DNA from: JAFGBI01 sp964454025
GTDB taxonomy: Bacteria > Myxococcota_A > Polyangia > Polyangiales > Polyangiaceae
Assembly: GCA_964454025.1 (NCBI GenBank)
Contig: CAYVRP010000005.1
Coordinates: 62,001 to 126,000 of the forward strand
Direction: 5' to 3'
Length of the DNA stretch: 64,000 nt
This document shows, piece by piece, positions 8,161 to 18,825 of the stretch. The translations under genes and the position numbers were made by a program. Every line of letters begins with the position of its first letter. Within the stretch, counting starts at the first letter, position 1. Under the pieces are notes generated by a model. It ran no database searches, was not told the origin of the DNA, and saw only the letters and a program-made list of their open reading frames with translations.

Positions 8161-10236
8161 GTGGCCCTGTCTGGTTCGCCGCCTGGCAATCGGCTCGGCC
8201 CCTACGAGCTCGGCGAGCGGCTCGGCAACGGGGGGATGGCCGAGGTGTACGTCGGGCGCCGCGCCGGCCCGCACGGCTTCCAGAAGCGCTTCGCCATCAA
8301 GCGCATCCTGCCGCAGCTCGCGCTCGACTCCCGGTTCCTCGAGATGTTCTGCGACGAGGCCCGCATCTGCGCCGCGCTGTCGCACCCCAACATCGTGCAG
8401 GTGGTCGATTTCGGCGAGCATGACGGTGAGCTCTTCATGGCCATGGAGTACGTCGAGGGCGTGTCCCTCGCGCGGCTCCTGCGGGCCGTGGCGGCGCGGG
8501 GGCAGCGCTTCCCCCTCGGCGCGGCCCTCACCATCGCGTCCGAGGTGCTGCGGGGGCTGCGCTTCGCCCACGAGGCCCGGGACGAACGCGGACGCCCCCT
8601 CAACATCGTGCACCGGGACGTGTCCCCCGGCAACATCCTCATCGGGCGGGCGGGGGAGGTCAAGCTCACGGACTTCGGCATCGTCCTCAGCGCCTTCGTG
8701 GACCGGCGGACCTACCCCGGCGAGCTCAAGGGCAAGATGGGGTACATGTCCCCCGAGCAGGTGATCGGGGAGGAGCTCGACGCTCGGAGTGACCTGTTCA
8801 CGGTCGGGATCGTGCTGGCCGAGATGCTCCTCGCGCGCCCGCTCTTCCCGGGTCGGAACGAGCTCGACATGCTCACCCGCATGTACGAGGCCGACCTCCG
8901 CGTCCTCGACCGCTATGGCGGGGATCTCCCGGCGCCGCTCACGGCGATCCTGCACACGGCGCTGGCGCGGGACCGGGAGCGCCGGTTCCAGACGGCGCGC
9001 GACTTCGGCGACGCCGTGCGCGGGGTGGCCGGCGATCTCGGCATGACGCTGAACGAGGCGCAGATCGCCCCCTGGCTGGAGGGGCTCGGCATTCTGCCGA
9101 GCCCGCGTCCGGGGGAGGAGCGGGGCGAGGAACCGGTGGGCGGCCTCTCGCCGCTCGCCGAGGCGCTGCGCCGCGGCGCGGCCCGCTCGCCCGCGCCGCC
9201 CGCGCCCTCGGCGACGCCGCCTCCCGCTCGCCCCGAGCTCCCCCGGCGCAACCCCACGCCGCCGCGCCTGGTCGCGCCGGCGCCGCGCCCGACGCTCTAC
9301 CTGCAGAGCGCCAGCGGAGCGGTGATGGGGCCGCTCTCGCTGCCAGCGGTCTTGCTCGAGATCGCCACCGGCGCCGTCGGTTCCAGCACCCTCGTCGCGG
9401 AGTCCGGGGCCTCCTTCGTGCCCCTCGGCCGGGTGCCGGCTCTGGCGGCGCTGGCCGAGCGCCCGGCGTTTCGCTTCGACGAGCGGCGCGAGGCGGCCGT
9501 GACCTGGCGCCGGCCGATCGAGCGGTGCTCGCTCCCGACGGTGCTGCTCGGGCTGGCCCGCGCCGCCGCGACGGGGCTCCTGGTGGCCCGCGCTGGTGAC
9601 CGGCAGAAGCGCGTCTACCTCGAGGAGGGGGTCCCCCGCTTCGTCGCCTCGACCGACCGCGGCGAGGTCTTCGGGGCCTGGCTGGCGCGTGCGGGGCTGC
9701 TCGACGCCGAGCAGGTCGAGCACGCGCTGCTGTACGCCGCCGATCGCGGGCAGCGGCTCGGGGAGATGCTGGTGGCCCTCGGGCAGCTGCGCCCGACGGC
9801 GCTCCTGCGGGCGCTGATCGAGCAGATCGAGAGCCGCTTCTTCGAGCTGATGAGCTGGAGGGATGGTGAGCTGGCGTTTTTTCGGGGCGAGATCTCGGTG
9901 GAGGACCGCGTCAACGTGCGGGGGACGCCCATCGGGCTCGCGGCCAGTGCGATCCATCGGGGCTACGAGGACGCCGAGATCGCCGCCCTCCTCGGGCCTC
10001 TGCAGAACGAGCCGATCGCCCCTCTGCTCACCGACGTGGATCCGGCCGAGCTCGGCCTCGGCGCGGCGCAGCGGCGGGCGCTGGACCTGGCGCCGGGGGC
10101 GCCCTCGCTGCGGCGGCTCGCGGCGGAGCTGGCCCGCGACGCGGCGGTGCGGCCCGAGGACACCTACCGAGGTGTGTTCCTGGGGCTCGCCGCCGGCTTG
10201 CTGGTGATGCCCGGGTGGCCGACGCTGCCGCCCTGA
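8161..10236 (+). CDS. Eukaryote-like Ser/Thr protein kinase with GYF-like and DUF4388 domains
   Basis: This 691-residue soluble kinase starts at a GTG. Residues 13-295 form a protein kinase domain: glycine loop LGNGGMAEV, ATP-binding Lys48 in FAIKRI, HRDVSPGN with catalytic Asp153 and Asn158, DFG at 171, and an MSPEQ P+1 loop. A Pro-rich linker (315-375) leads to a GYF_2-like module (about 378-430, GAVMGPLSLPAVLLE). A DUF4388 (PATAN-like) domain follows at about 455-580, beginning with the strand TGLLVARAGD and the sequence KRVYLEEGVPRFV. A further helical segment of about 110 residues ends the protein. There is no membrane helix. DUF4388 domains are widespread in deltaproteobacterial signalling proteins. 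Its substrate is not indicated by context; the next gene is a convergent histidine kinase 10 bases away. Confidence 0.94.
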   Translation: MALSGSPPGNRLGPYELGERLGNGGMAEVYVGRRAGPHGFQKRFAIKRILPQLALDSRFLEMFCDEARICAALSHPNIVQVVDFGEHDGELFMAMEYVEGVSLARLLRAVAARGQRFPLGAALTIASEVLRGLRFAHEARDERGRPLNIVHRDVSPGNILIGRAGEVKLTDFGIVLSAFVDRRTYPGELKGKMGYMSPEQVIGEELDARSDLFTVGIVLAEMLLARPLFPGRNELDMLTRMYEADLRVLDRYGGDLPAPLTAILHTALARDRERRFQTARDFGDAVRGVAGDLGMTLNEAQIAPWLEGLGILPSPRPGEERGEEPVGGLSPLAEALRRGAARSPAPPAPSATPPPARPELPRRNPTPPRLVAPAPRPTLYLQSASGAVMGPLSLPAVLLEIATGAVGSSTLVAESGASFVPLGRVPALAALAERPAFRFDERREAAVTWRRPIERCSLPTVLLGLARAAATGLLVARAGDRQKRVYLEEGVPRFVASTDRGEVFGAWLARAGLLDAEQVEHALLYAADRGQRLGEMLVALGQLRPTALLRALIEQIESRFFELMSWRDGELAFFRGEISVEDRVNVRGTPIGLAASAIHRGYEDAEIAALLGPLQNEPIAPLLTDVDPAELGLGAAQRRALDLAPGAPSLRRLAAELARDAAVRPEDTYRGVFLGLAAGLLVMPGWPTLPP

Positions 10237-10245
10237 TTCGGCCTC

Positions 10246-11958
10246 TCAATCCGTCCCGGGGCGTGCGGGCGGGCTGCTCGCGCGGGTCAGCGTCCGGGCG
10301 TGGTGCCACGACTCCGAGGGCTCTTCGAGCATCGCGCGCACGTCGTCCAGGTTCAGCGGCTTGAACAGGGTGGGGCACCCCGACTCCCGCAGGTACGCCG
10401 CCTCCTCGGGGGCGAGCGCGCCGCCGGTGCAGAAGACGAAGCGCGCCGCCAGCGTGGGGTCGCGTGCGGCGATGCGCGCGTGCAGCGCGTCGCCGTTCAT
10501 CCCGGGCAGGTGCAGGTCGCACAGGATGAGATCGGGCTGATAGTCCGGCGCCGCGAAGCGGACCTCCGCTTCGGAGGCGGTGAGCGCCGTGTCCACCGCG
10601 ATTTCCTTGAGCCCCCGGCTCACGGCGCGCAGGAAGAGCGGGTCGTCGTCGATGACCAGGATGCGGGCCGGGGGGGGCGGAGGGGCGGAGGGTTTCGCCC
10701 CCCCGGACGGTGGGACCGCAGCGGTGGCGCCGCGGCGGGGGAGGATCACCCGGAAGGACGCGCCGCCCTGGGGGCGGTTGGCGACCTCGATGTGTCCCCC
10801 GTGGGCGGTCACCACGTCGGCGCAGATCTTCAGGCCGAGCCCGGTCCCCTTGCCTCGCTGCTTGGTCGTATAAAACGGGGTGAAGATGGTCCGGATCGCG
10901 TCCGGCGGGATCCCGGGCCCCGAGTCGTCCACCTGCAGCACGGCACGATCGGCGTCCGGGCTGACGCTGATCCGAATCGTGCGGTTCCCCTCCGGCACCT
11001 GCTCGCAGGCGTCGGCCGCGTTCAGGACCAGGTTGAGCAGCACCTGCGCCAGGTTGTCCCGTCGCCCCGTGGTCTGGGCGGACGCCTGGAGGTGCTCGCT
11101 GACCTGGATGCCGCGCCGGCGGAGGTACGGTCGCACGGTTTCCATCGCGTCGCGGACCACGCTGGCGAGGTCGAGCTCGGCCGGCTGGGAGTCGCGGCGG
11201 CTGAGGCGCGCGAGCTGGTCGAGGATGCCGCGCACGCGGCCGACCGCGGTGTCGAGGTCCGCCGTGAGCTCCGCGAGCTCCGACAGGAGCGTCGGCGAAG
11301 CCGTTCCGGTCGGGGCTGCCTCCTGCAGGAGCCGCCGCTGCTCGCCGAGCTGGAGCACGAGCGCCGCGACCGGGCCGCGGAGCTCGTGCGCGACGCTCGC
11401 CGTCAGCAGCCCGATGCTCGCCATGCGGTTGGACTCCTCGATCTCCTCGCGGCGGATGCGCTCGAGCTCGGCGCCGCGGTCGCGGTGCACGGCGAGCCCG
11501 ATGGTGTGGGTCGCCGCCTCCACGAAGGCGATCCGCTCGGCGCCGAGCGCCGCCTCCTCGGCGGCGAGCAGGACCATCGCCCCCACGGTGACCCGCGCGT
11601 GCTCGATGGGCAGGGCGAGGGCGCCCTGCGCCGCCAGCGCCGTGACCGCCGCGCCGGGGATCGGGGGCGTGGCCGCGAGCAGGTCCGGCACTACCCGGCG
11701 CTTCTGGAGCGCCACGACCTCGGCGGCGAGGGCGTCCACCGTCTCGCGCACCGAGCCCGGGCCGGCGCCGCCCGACGGCAGCCGCAGGGCCATCGGGGTG
11801 AGCTGCTGCTCCACCAGGTAGACCGCGCCGAAGACGCAGCCGCTCGCGGAGAGCACGAGGTCGAGCGCGTCGGGGAGCAGCGTGGCGGTGTGCTCCTCGG
11901 TCAGGCGCCGGGTGAGCCTGGCGAGCGCGTGCAGCAGATCGAACGGCGTCGGGGACAA
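10246..11958 (-). CDS. Hybrid sensor histidine kinase: GAF, HisKA, HATPase, receiver
   Basis: This is a cytoplasmic 570-residue kinase. Residues 1-165 are GAF-like. The dimerisation domain carries ASVAHELRGPVAAL with phospho-acceptor His191. The ATPase domain shows the N box (QVLLNLVLNAADA), the G1 box (VDDSGPGIPP) and the G2 box (GKGTGLGL). A 20-residue Pro-rich linker leads to a receiver domain (431-550) with the acidic pair IDDD, phospho-acceptor Asp481 in LILCDLHLPGMNG, and the conserved Lys in TLFKPL. It starts at TTG (11958), with no ATG in frame before residue 56. No membrane helix is present, so it probably senses a soluble ligand or a partner protein. The target of the C-terminal receiver cannot be inferred; no DNA-binding response regulator is adjacent. 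Confidence 0.93.
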   Translation of the reverse strand: MSPTPFDLLHALARLTRRLTEEHTATLLPDALDLVLSASGCVFGAVYLVEQQLTPMALRLPSGGAGPGSVRETVDALAAEVVALQKRRVVPDLLAATPPIPGAAVTALAAQGALALPIEHARVTVGAMVLLAAEEAALGAERIAFVEAATHTIGLAVHRDRGAELERIRREEIEESNRMASIGLLTASVAHELRGPVAALVLQLGEQRRLLQEAAPTGTASPTLLSELAELTADLDTAVGRVRGILDQLARLSRRDSQPAELDLASVVRDAMETVRPYLRRRGIQVSEHLQASAQTTGRRDNLAQVLLNLVLNAADACEQVPEGNRTIRISVSPDADRAVLQVDDSGPGIPPDAIRTIFTPFYTTKQRGKGTGLGLKICADVVTAHGGHIEVANRPQGGASFRVILPRRGATAAVPPSGGAKPSAPPPPPARILVIDDDPLFLRAVSRGLKEIAVDTALTASEAEVRFAAPDYQPDLILCDLHLPGMNGDALHARIAARDPTLAARFVFCTGGALAPEEAAYLRESGCPTLFKPLNLDDVRAMLEEPSESWHHARTLTRASSPPARPGTD

Positions 11959-12019
11959 GTCCCTGCATGCTAACGCCCCCGCGCGCCGGCGACACCCCTC
12001 GGGCGGGACGGAGCCGGGA

Positions 12020-13585
12020 TCAGGGCGCGGCGGGCGCGGAGCGCGCGCCGCCCGCCGGTCGCTCCGGGGCCGGTGGGCGGCGATCCCGGGCGGGGGAGAG
12101 GCGCTCCCAGGCCGCCGCGACGGTGAGGAGCCGCTCCTCGGCGAAGGGTGGCGCGAGCAGTTGCAGCCCCACGGGGAGCTCCGGGCGATCGTCGCGCGCT
12201 GGTGTGGGCCGCGCCGGGACGCTGAGCCCCGCGATCCCGGCCAGACTCGCCGGCAACGTGAAGATGTCCCCGAGGTACATCGCCAGGGGATCGTCGACGC
12301 GCTCGCCGAGCAGGAAGGCCGGGGTGGGCGCGACCGGGGTCGCGATCACGTCGACCTCGGCGAAGGCGGCGGCGAAATCCTGCCGGATCAGTGTCCGCAC
12401 CTGCTGCGCCTTGCGGTAGTAGGCGTCGTAGTAACCCGCGCTGAGCACGTAGGTGCCGAGCAGGATCCGACGCTTCACCTCGGCGCCGAAGCCGGCGTCC
12501 CGGGTCGCGCCGTAGAGGGCGTCGATACTGCAGCCGGGCGGCTCGAGGCGGAGGCCGAAGCGCACGCCGTCGAAGCGCGCGAGGTTGCTCGACGCCTCGG
12601 CGGTCGCGATGATGTAGTAGGTCGCGACGCCGTAGCGCGTGTGCGGGAGCTCCACGGGGCGCACCTCGCACCCCTCCCGCTCCAGCGCCGCGATCGCCTC
12701 GCGCACGCTGGCGGCGACGTCGGGGTCGAGCCCGGGCCCGAAATACTCCTCGGGCACGCCCAGGCGGAGCCCGCGGACGGCGCGCGCGCAGGCCGCAGCG
12801 AGATCGGGGACGGCGACCTCGGCCGAGGTCGCGTCGCGCGGATCGTGCCCGGCGATGGCGGCGAGCAGGCACGCGGCGCCGCGGACGTCGCGCGCGATGG
12901 GGCCGACCTGATCGAGCGAGGACGCGAAGGCGACGAGGCCGTGGCGCGACACGCGGCCGTAGGTGGGCTTCACGCCGACCACCCCGCACAGACCCGCGGG
13001 CTGCCGGACTGAACCACCGGTGTCCGTGCCGAGGGCGCCCGGCGTCAACCCGGCGGCGACGGCCACGGCGCTGCCGCCGCTCGAGCCGCCCGGGGTGCGC
13101 CGGGGGTCCCAGGGGTTACGCGCCGGTCCGAAGGCGCTGTTCTCGTTCGAGGAGCCCATCGCGAACTCGTCGAGGTTGGTCTTGCCGACGAGGATCGCGT
13201 CGGCGCGGACGAGGCGCTCGACCACGGTGGCGTCGTAGGGAGGTCGCCAGCCCCGGGTGGGATCCGTGGTCACGCGCCCGGAGTCGGCGCGGGTCAGGAT
13301 GCGTGAACCGGCGGTGGTGGGGAACCCCTGGGTGCAGAGGACGTCCTTGATGGCGACCGGGACCCCCGCGAGGGGCCCCAGCGCCTCGCCGCGCCGGCGT
13401 CGGGCGTCGATGGCGCGCGCCTGGGCGAGCGCCGGCTCGGTCATCACGTTCAGGAAGGCCCCGAGCGCGGCGCCGTGCTCGATCGCGTCGAGGCACTGCC
13501 GCGTGACCTCCTCGGCGCTGGCGTCGCCTGCCGCGACGCGGCGCGACAGCTCGGCGATCCCGAGATCCAGCAGATCGTGAGCCAT
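12020..13585 (-). CDS. gatA: Glu-tRNA(Gln)/Asp-tRNA(Asn) amidotransferase subunit A
   Basis: This is the amidase subunit that hydrolyses glutamine and delivers ammonia to GatB. The protein has 521 residues. The amidase-signature triad is Lys80 (VPVAIKD), the cis-serine Ser168 in PGGSSGGSA, and Ser192 in TDTGGSVRQPA; the 24-residue spacing of the two serines is normal. An extra stretch of about 13 residues lies between SRIL and PPYDATVV (around residues 98-116) compared with typical GatA, just before the conserved PYDA. It overlaps the gatC stop by one base (TGATG at 13585), so the two are translationally coupled. gatB is not in the window. Organisms of this type usually use GatCAB because they lack GlnRS and/or AsnRS. 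Confidence 0.96.
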   Translation of the reverse strand: MAHDLLDLGIAELSRRVAAGDASAEEVTRQCLDAIEHGAALGAFLNVMTEPALAQARAIDARRRRGEALGPLAGVPVAIKDVLCTQGFPTTAGSRILTRADSGRVTTDPTRGWRPPYDATVVERLVRADAILVGKTNLDEFAMGSSNENSAFGPARNPWDPRRTPGGSSGGSAVAVAAGLTPGALGTDTGGSVRQPAGLCGVVGVKPTYGRVSRHGLVAFASSLDQVGPIARDVRGAACLLAAIAGHDPRDATSAEVAVPDLAAACARAVRGLRLGVPEEYFGPGLDPDVAASVREAIAALEREGCEVRPVELPHTRYGVATYYIIATAEASSNLARFDGVRFGLRLEPPGCSIDALYGATRDAGFGAEVKRRILLGTYVLSAGYYDAYYRKAQQVRTLIRQDFAAAFAEVDVIATPVAPTPAFLLGERVDDPLAMYLGDIFTLPASLAGIAGLSVPARPTPARDDRPELPVGLQLLAPPFAEERLLTVAAAWERLSPARDRRPPAPERPAGGARSAPAAP

Positions 13586-13878
13586 CACCCTTCCTCGACG
13601 AAGGCGGGCACCGCGAACCCCTCCTCCGTGCGCCGCGGCGCCTCGGCGAGGACGCGCTCGCGGTCGAGCGGGGTGCTCACCACGTCGTCGCGGAGGGGCG
13701 ATTCGGCGACGGTCACCTGGCACGTCGCCGGGACCCCGGTGGTGTCGACCTCGCGCAGCAGCTCGACATACTCGAGGATGCGCCCGAGCTCGCGGATGAG
13801 GTCGTCGATCTCCGCCTCGTTGAGGCTCAACCGGGCGAGACGGGCGACGTGCAGCACGTCCTTGCGCGTGATGGCCAT
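13585..13878 (-). CDS. gatC: Glu-tRNA(Gln)/Asp-tRNA(Asn) amidotransferase subunit C
   Basis: This is the small chaperone-like subunit that wraps the GatA-GatB interface. It has 97 residues starting MAITRKDVLHVARLARL, the standard GatC opening, then a Glu-Asp-rich helix (LNEAEIDDLIRELGRIL) and the conserved PLRDDVV segment. An upstream in-frame start at 13911 is possible, but the ATG at 13878 gives the family length. It is first in the gatCA operon and divergent from the DUF4190-like gene. Confidence 0.95.
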   Translation of the reverse strand: MAITRKDVLHVARLARLSLNEAEIDDLIRELGRILEYVELLREVDTTGVPATCQVTVAESPLRDDVVSTPLDRERVLAEAPRRTEEGFAVPAFVEEG

Positions 13879-13975
13879 CGGTGTGGGTGGTTGCGCGCGG
13901 CAAGGTAGCATCGACTCCGCGCCGGGCGAGCGATTCTCGTCGTCGCCTCCGGCCCGGCCTGCTAGAAGGGGGGCG

Positions 13976-14521
13976 ATGCATGCGAGCTCGGAGCGCGGCG
14001 CCCAGGGGGGCGCCCGGGCAGCGGGCGGCGGCTATCCGCCGGGCGGGTATGGTCCCCCGGGCGGGTACGGTCCCCCGGGGTATCCGCCAGGCGGGTACGG
14101 TCCCCCGGGGCAACCGCCGGGCGGGGGGGGGCCTCCCGGAGGTGGCTACCCCCCCCAGGGCTACCGTCCCGCGCCCGCGGCGCCGGTCGCCGGCAAGCCC
14201 ATCACCGGCGGCAAGGAGACGATGGCCCTCCACGCGATGAGCATCGACCCTGCCACCGGACTGCCCATCGGCACGAAGCCCCCCGCGAGCACCGCCGCGG
14301 TCCTGGCGCTGGTTTCTGGTTGCTTGCTCTGCCTCGGACCGCTCACCGGGCTCGTCGCGCTCGTCGCGGGCCTCTGGGGTCTGCGGGCCGCGCGGCGTGA
14401 CCCGCAGCGGGTCGGGGGGGTGGGGATGTCGGTGGCAGGGCTGGCGCTCGGAGGGCTGAACCTCGTGCTGTCGAGCGTGGCTCTCGTGCTCTGGCTGCTC
14501 GTCGCGGTCGCCGGGTCCTGA
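13976..14521 (+). CDS. Small membrane protein with Pro-Gly-Tyr-rich N-terminus and DUF4190-like C-terminus
   Basis: This is a 181-residue protein. Residues about 17-65 consist of repeated YPPGG/YGPPG units, a low-complexity segment also imperfectly repeated in the DNA (14032-14160). The C-terminal 80 residues have two hydrophobic helices separated by a short polar turn with LWGLRAARRDPQRVGGVGMSV. That matches the DUF4190 topology, in which the basic turn faces the cytoplasm. The start at 13976 follows a purine-rich AAGGGGGG stretch. Function is unknown; such proteins are often tail-to-membrane anchors or parts of signalling complexes. It precedes the second Ser/Thr kinase by 217 bases. Confidence 0.78.
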   Translation: MHASSERGAQGGARAAGGGYPPGGYGPPGGYGPPGYPPGGYGPPGQPPGGGGPPGGGYPPQGYRPAPAAPVAGKPITGGKETMALHAMSIDPATGLPIGTKPPASTAAVLALVSGCLLCLGPLTGLVALVAGLWGLRAARRDPQRVGGVGMSVAGLALGGLNLVLSSVALVLWLLVAVAGS

Positions 14522-14738
14522 GGCCCCGCCTTCGGCGCCGCCGTGGCTGGTCGGATGTATAGCCTCGCCGGGCTGGCGTGACCGGGCGGCTGCCGCTTCG
14601 CCGCGCGCAACCGGCGCCGCGCGGTGGTCGAGAGAGCCACGACCGGGGCCGTCGCGCCGCGTCGTCGACCCCGGGGGCGCGGCTCGGCTATCCTGCGGCC
14701 GCTCCGGCGCAGGGTGCGCGAGCGCGAAGGGATGGAAG

Positions 14739-16151
<1,413 letters not shown>

Positions 16152-16185
16152 CGCGGCAGCGCGACGCGGACGGGGGCGCGGGCCG

Positions 16186-18825
16186 CTAGCGCCTCTCGGC
16201 GCCCTCCAGGAGTCGGCCGCGGCGGGCGGCGTCCAGGCGCTCTTGAAGCTCGGCCGCGCGCGCGCTGCCGGCGCGCCGGGCCTGGGCGATGGCCGGGATC
16301 GCGCGGGCGAGCTCACCGGCTCGGATGGCGGCGTCGGCGGCGCCCTCCCAGTCCGCCGCCGCGTCGGACTCGGCCGCGGCGCGCTCGAAGTAACGGGCTG
16401 CCTCGTGCCACCCGCCGCGCCGGACGTGACGCTGGGCGCAGCTGCGCGCGGCGGCCGCGCAGGCAGCGGGCGTGCCGCAGGCGGCCGCGAGCAGGCGCTC
16501 CGCACCGGCCGCCATCTGGTCGGGATCGTCAGCGCGATCCGCCGCCTCCACGAGAAGGTGCAGGCAGGCCGTGGACGTTGGCCAGCGCTCGCAGCGCGCG
16601 GCGAGCAACTCCAGGGCGTCGCGCGGGCGGTCGGTGGCGAGCAGAAGGCTGGCGCGGGCGAGGGTCGCCTCGGGGGCGTCGGGGAGCAGGCGCTCGAGCG
16701 CCGCCACCTGCGCCTCGACCAGGGCCGCGCAGCGCGCGGCGCCTGCTGCCGCGCAGGGGGTGCCGGGCGCTGGTTGGTCCAGTAGCGCGGTGACGTCGCG
16801 CGCGAGCTCGACGCGGGGTCGCGGGTCTTCGGGCGCGCGCTCGACGGCGTCCTCGAGGAGCGCCAGCCGCGCCGCGCCGGCGCGGTCCGGGGGCAGCGCA
16901 TGCGCGCAGGCGATCAGGAATGGGATCCCCGCGCGGCCCGCGGGCGCGGCGCGGAGGAGCGCCTCGGCGTCGCGCGTGGCCGCGGTCGCCGCGGTCGCCG
17001 CGGCGCGGGTGAGCGTTGCGTCTCGCGCGGCGGCCTCGCTCGCCGCCAGCAACGCCTGGCCGGTGGCCCCTCGTCGCGCCAGCGTCTGCGCGAGGAGCAG
17101 GTAGGGGCGCCCCGCGCTCGGGTCTCGCGCCAGGGCTCGGTTGAGCCAGGGCAGCGGGTTCTCGCCGCGTCGTCGTGCCTGGAGCGCACCCAGCAGGGGC
17201 AGGAACGGATCCCCGGGGTGCGCGCGGACGGCCGCGGCAAGCTCGGTGGAGAAGCGGGCGAGCCCCGCCGGATCTGCCCGGTCGGTCGCGAGGAAGGCCG
17301 CCTGGAGCCGGTGACGTTCGGTTTCGACGGGGTGCGTCCCGAACGCGGCCGCCGCGATGAGCGCCACGCCGCCGAGCGCGGCGAGGCCGACGGCGGGGGC
17401 GGTCACCCGGGGCTCTACCTCTCCGTCGGGGGGGCGGGTGTCGGTCGCCCGCCCAGCGCCCCAGAGCGAGCCGAGCACCGCAGCGACCGCGAACCCGAGC
17501 GACGCGACCTCAAGCCCCAGGTCCACGAGGTTCTGCGCGAGGAGCGCGATCATCCCGACGGCGGCGCTCGCCGTGACCGGATGCCGGCCTGCCCGGAGCC
17601 GTCCGGGGCGCAGGGTCCAGGCGAGCCCCAGGAGCGCCAGCGGGGCGACGGCGGCGCCCCATTCGGCGACCCACTGGACGACGAAGTTCTCCGCGTACTG
17701 GAAGACGACATGCCCTGGGCCAGCCCGGTAGGGCGGGAAGGCGGTTTCGTAGGCGCCGCGGCCGACCCCGAACCACAGGTGGTCCGCGATCATCGGCCGC
17801 GTCCAGGCGGCGAGCAGGAGCTTTCCCGTCGTCTCTTCGAGCAGCTCCCGCAACACGCGCGGCGTGGTACCCAGCAGGAACAGCAGAGCTCCGGTCAGCG
17901 CGGCGGAGACGAGCGGGATCGCGGCGACGAGGCGGCGGCGCGGGTGTCGCTCGACGCCCCGGAGGCTCCGCCAGAGCACGGGGACGAGCAGGAGCAGTCC
18001 CAGCAAGAGCGCGGCCAGGCCGCCACGCGACGCGCTGAGCACGCTGACCGCCAACGTGATCGCCGCGAGCAGGGCGGCGAGGGTTCGCGGCCCGGGGCGG
18101 CGTTCGGTCAAGAGCCACCCCGCCCCGCAGAAGAAGCCGAGGTTCAGGTATCCGGCGAGGTTGTTGGGGTTCAAGAGCGGAGCCAGACTCCACGGCGGGC
18201 GGGCGGCGAGGGGGGTGTAGAGCCCGTAGAGCCGTTCGGCCGCCGTGGCGGCGTGCAGGAGCGCTACCAGGGCGGCGCCGACTGCCGAGGCGAACACCAG
18301 CCCGAGGCCGAGGCTGGGCCCGCGCCGGCTGGCGAGGCGGGCCGCGGCGGTGAAGACGGCCGCGTAGCTCAACCACTTGAGCGCCTCGAGGGCGGTAGCG
18401 CCGGGCTCGATGGACAGGGGTGCCCAGGCGGGCGGCGCGTCACCGAGGGGCGCCGCCGCCCGCAGCCACACCTCGGCGGCGCGGGGCGACAGCGCGGCCG
18501 TCCAGGTCACCGGCAGGGGTGTGCACTGGAGCGCGGTGTAGCCCGCGAGCGCGGCCAGGATCGCGGCCGGTGGCGGCAGGTCGCGCGCGCGGATGGCGCC
18601 GAGGACGATGGCGAGCGTACCGGTGGCGATGGCGATGGCGGCGAACGCGATCACCCAGGGCGGGTGCACGCTCCCCACGGCCAGCATCGAGCCCACCACG
18701 GTGAGCCCCAGCCCGGCCCCGAGCACGGTGTCACCCCGCCGCGCGAGCCTGGCGAGGGCGCTCGGGTTCGGCGCGGCCGGGCGGGCCGGCGGCGCGGTGC
18801 GCTCGCGCGGGTGTACGCGGATCAC
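16186..18825 (-). CDS. O-antigen ligase/polymerase-like membrane protein with C-terminal TPR region
   Basis: A GTG at 18825 overlaps the stop of the upstream gene (GTGA, 18822-18825), giving an 879-residue product; a longer in-frame start at 18933 would lie inside that gene. The first 460 residues contain about a dozen hydrophobic helices. A larger loop near the middle holds HLWFGVGRGAYETAFP, the Wzy_C/O-antigen-ligase signature in which GxGxG-like and aromatic residues line the active site. Residues about 500-870 are Ala/Arg-rich helical repeats resembling TPRs (for example LPWLNRALARDPSAGRPYLLLA). Such ligase-TPR fusions occur in exopolysaccharide or glycosylation systems. It probably transfers a lipid-linked glycan to an acceptor at the outer face of the inner membrane. 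Stop codon is TAG. Confidence 0.86.
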   Translation of the reverse strand: MIRVHPRERTAPPARPAAPNPSALARLARRGDTVLGAGLGLTVVGSMLAVGSVHPPWVIAFAAIAIATGTLAIVLGAIRARDLPPPAAILAALAGYTALQCTPLPVTWTAALSPRAAEVWLRAAAPLGDAPPAWAPLSIEPGATALEALKWLSYAAVFTAAARLASRRGPSLGLGLVFASAVGAALVALLHAATAAERLYGLYTPLAARPPWSLAPLLNPNNLAGYLNLGFFCGAGWLLTERRPGPRTLAALLAAITLAVSVLSASRGGLAALLLGLLLLVPVLWRSLRGVERHPRRRLVAAIPLVSAALTGALLFLLGTTPRVLRELLEETTGKLLLAAWTRPMIADHLWFGVGRGAYETAFPPYRAGPGHVVFQYAENFVVQWVAEWGAAVAPLALLGLAWTLRPGRLRAGRHPVTASAAVGMIALLAQNLVDLGLEVASLGFAVAAVLGSLWGAGRATDTRPPDGEVEPRVTAPAVGLAALGGVALIAAAAFGTHPVETERHRLQAAFLATDRADPAGLARFSTELAAAVRAHPGDPFLPLLGALQARRRGENPLPWLNRALARDPSAGRPYLLLAQTLARRGATGQALLAASEAAARDATLTRAAATAATAATRDAEALLRAAPAGRAGIPFLIACAHALPPDRAGAARLALLEDAVERAPEDPRPRVELARDVTALLDQPAPGTPCAAAGAARCAALVEAQVAALERLLPDAPEATLARASLLLATDRPRDALELLAARCERWPTSTACLHLLVEAADRADDPDQMAAGAERLLAAACGTPAACAAAARSCAQRHVRRGGWHEAARYFERAAAESDAAADWEGAADAAIRAGELARAIPAIAQARRAGSARAAELQERLDAARRGRLLEGAERR

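Noticed and set aside
7489..9957. An 822-codon reverse-strand open frame opposite the Ser/Thr kinase
   Set aside because: It overlaps a kinase with all catalytic motifs on the plus strand and has no motif of its own; it is another high-GC shadow.
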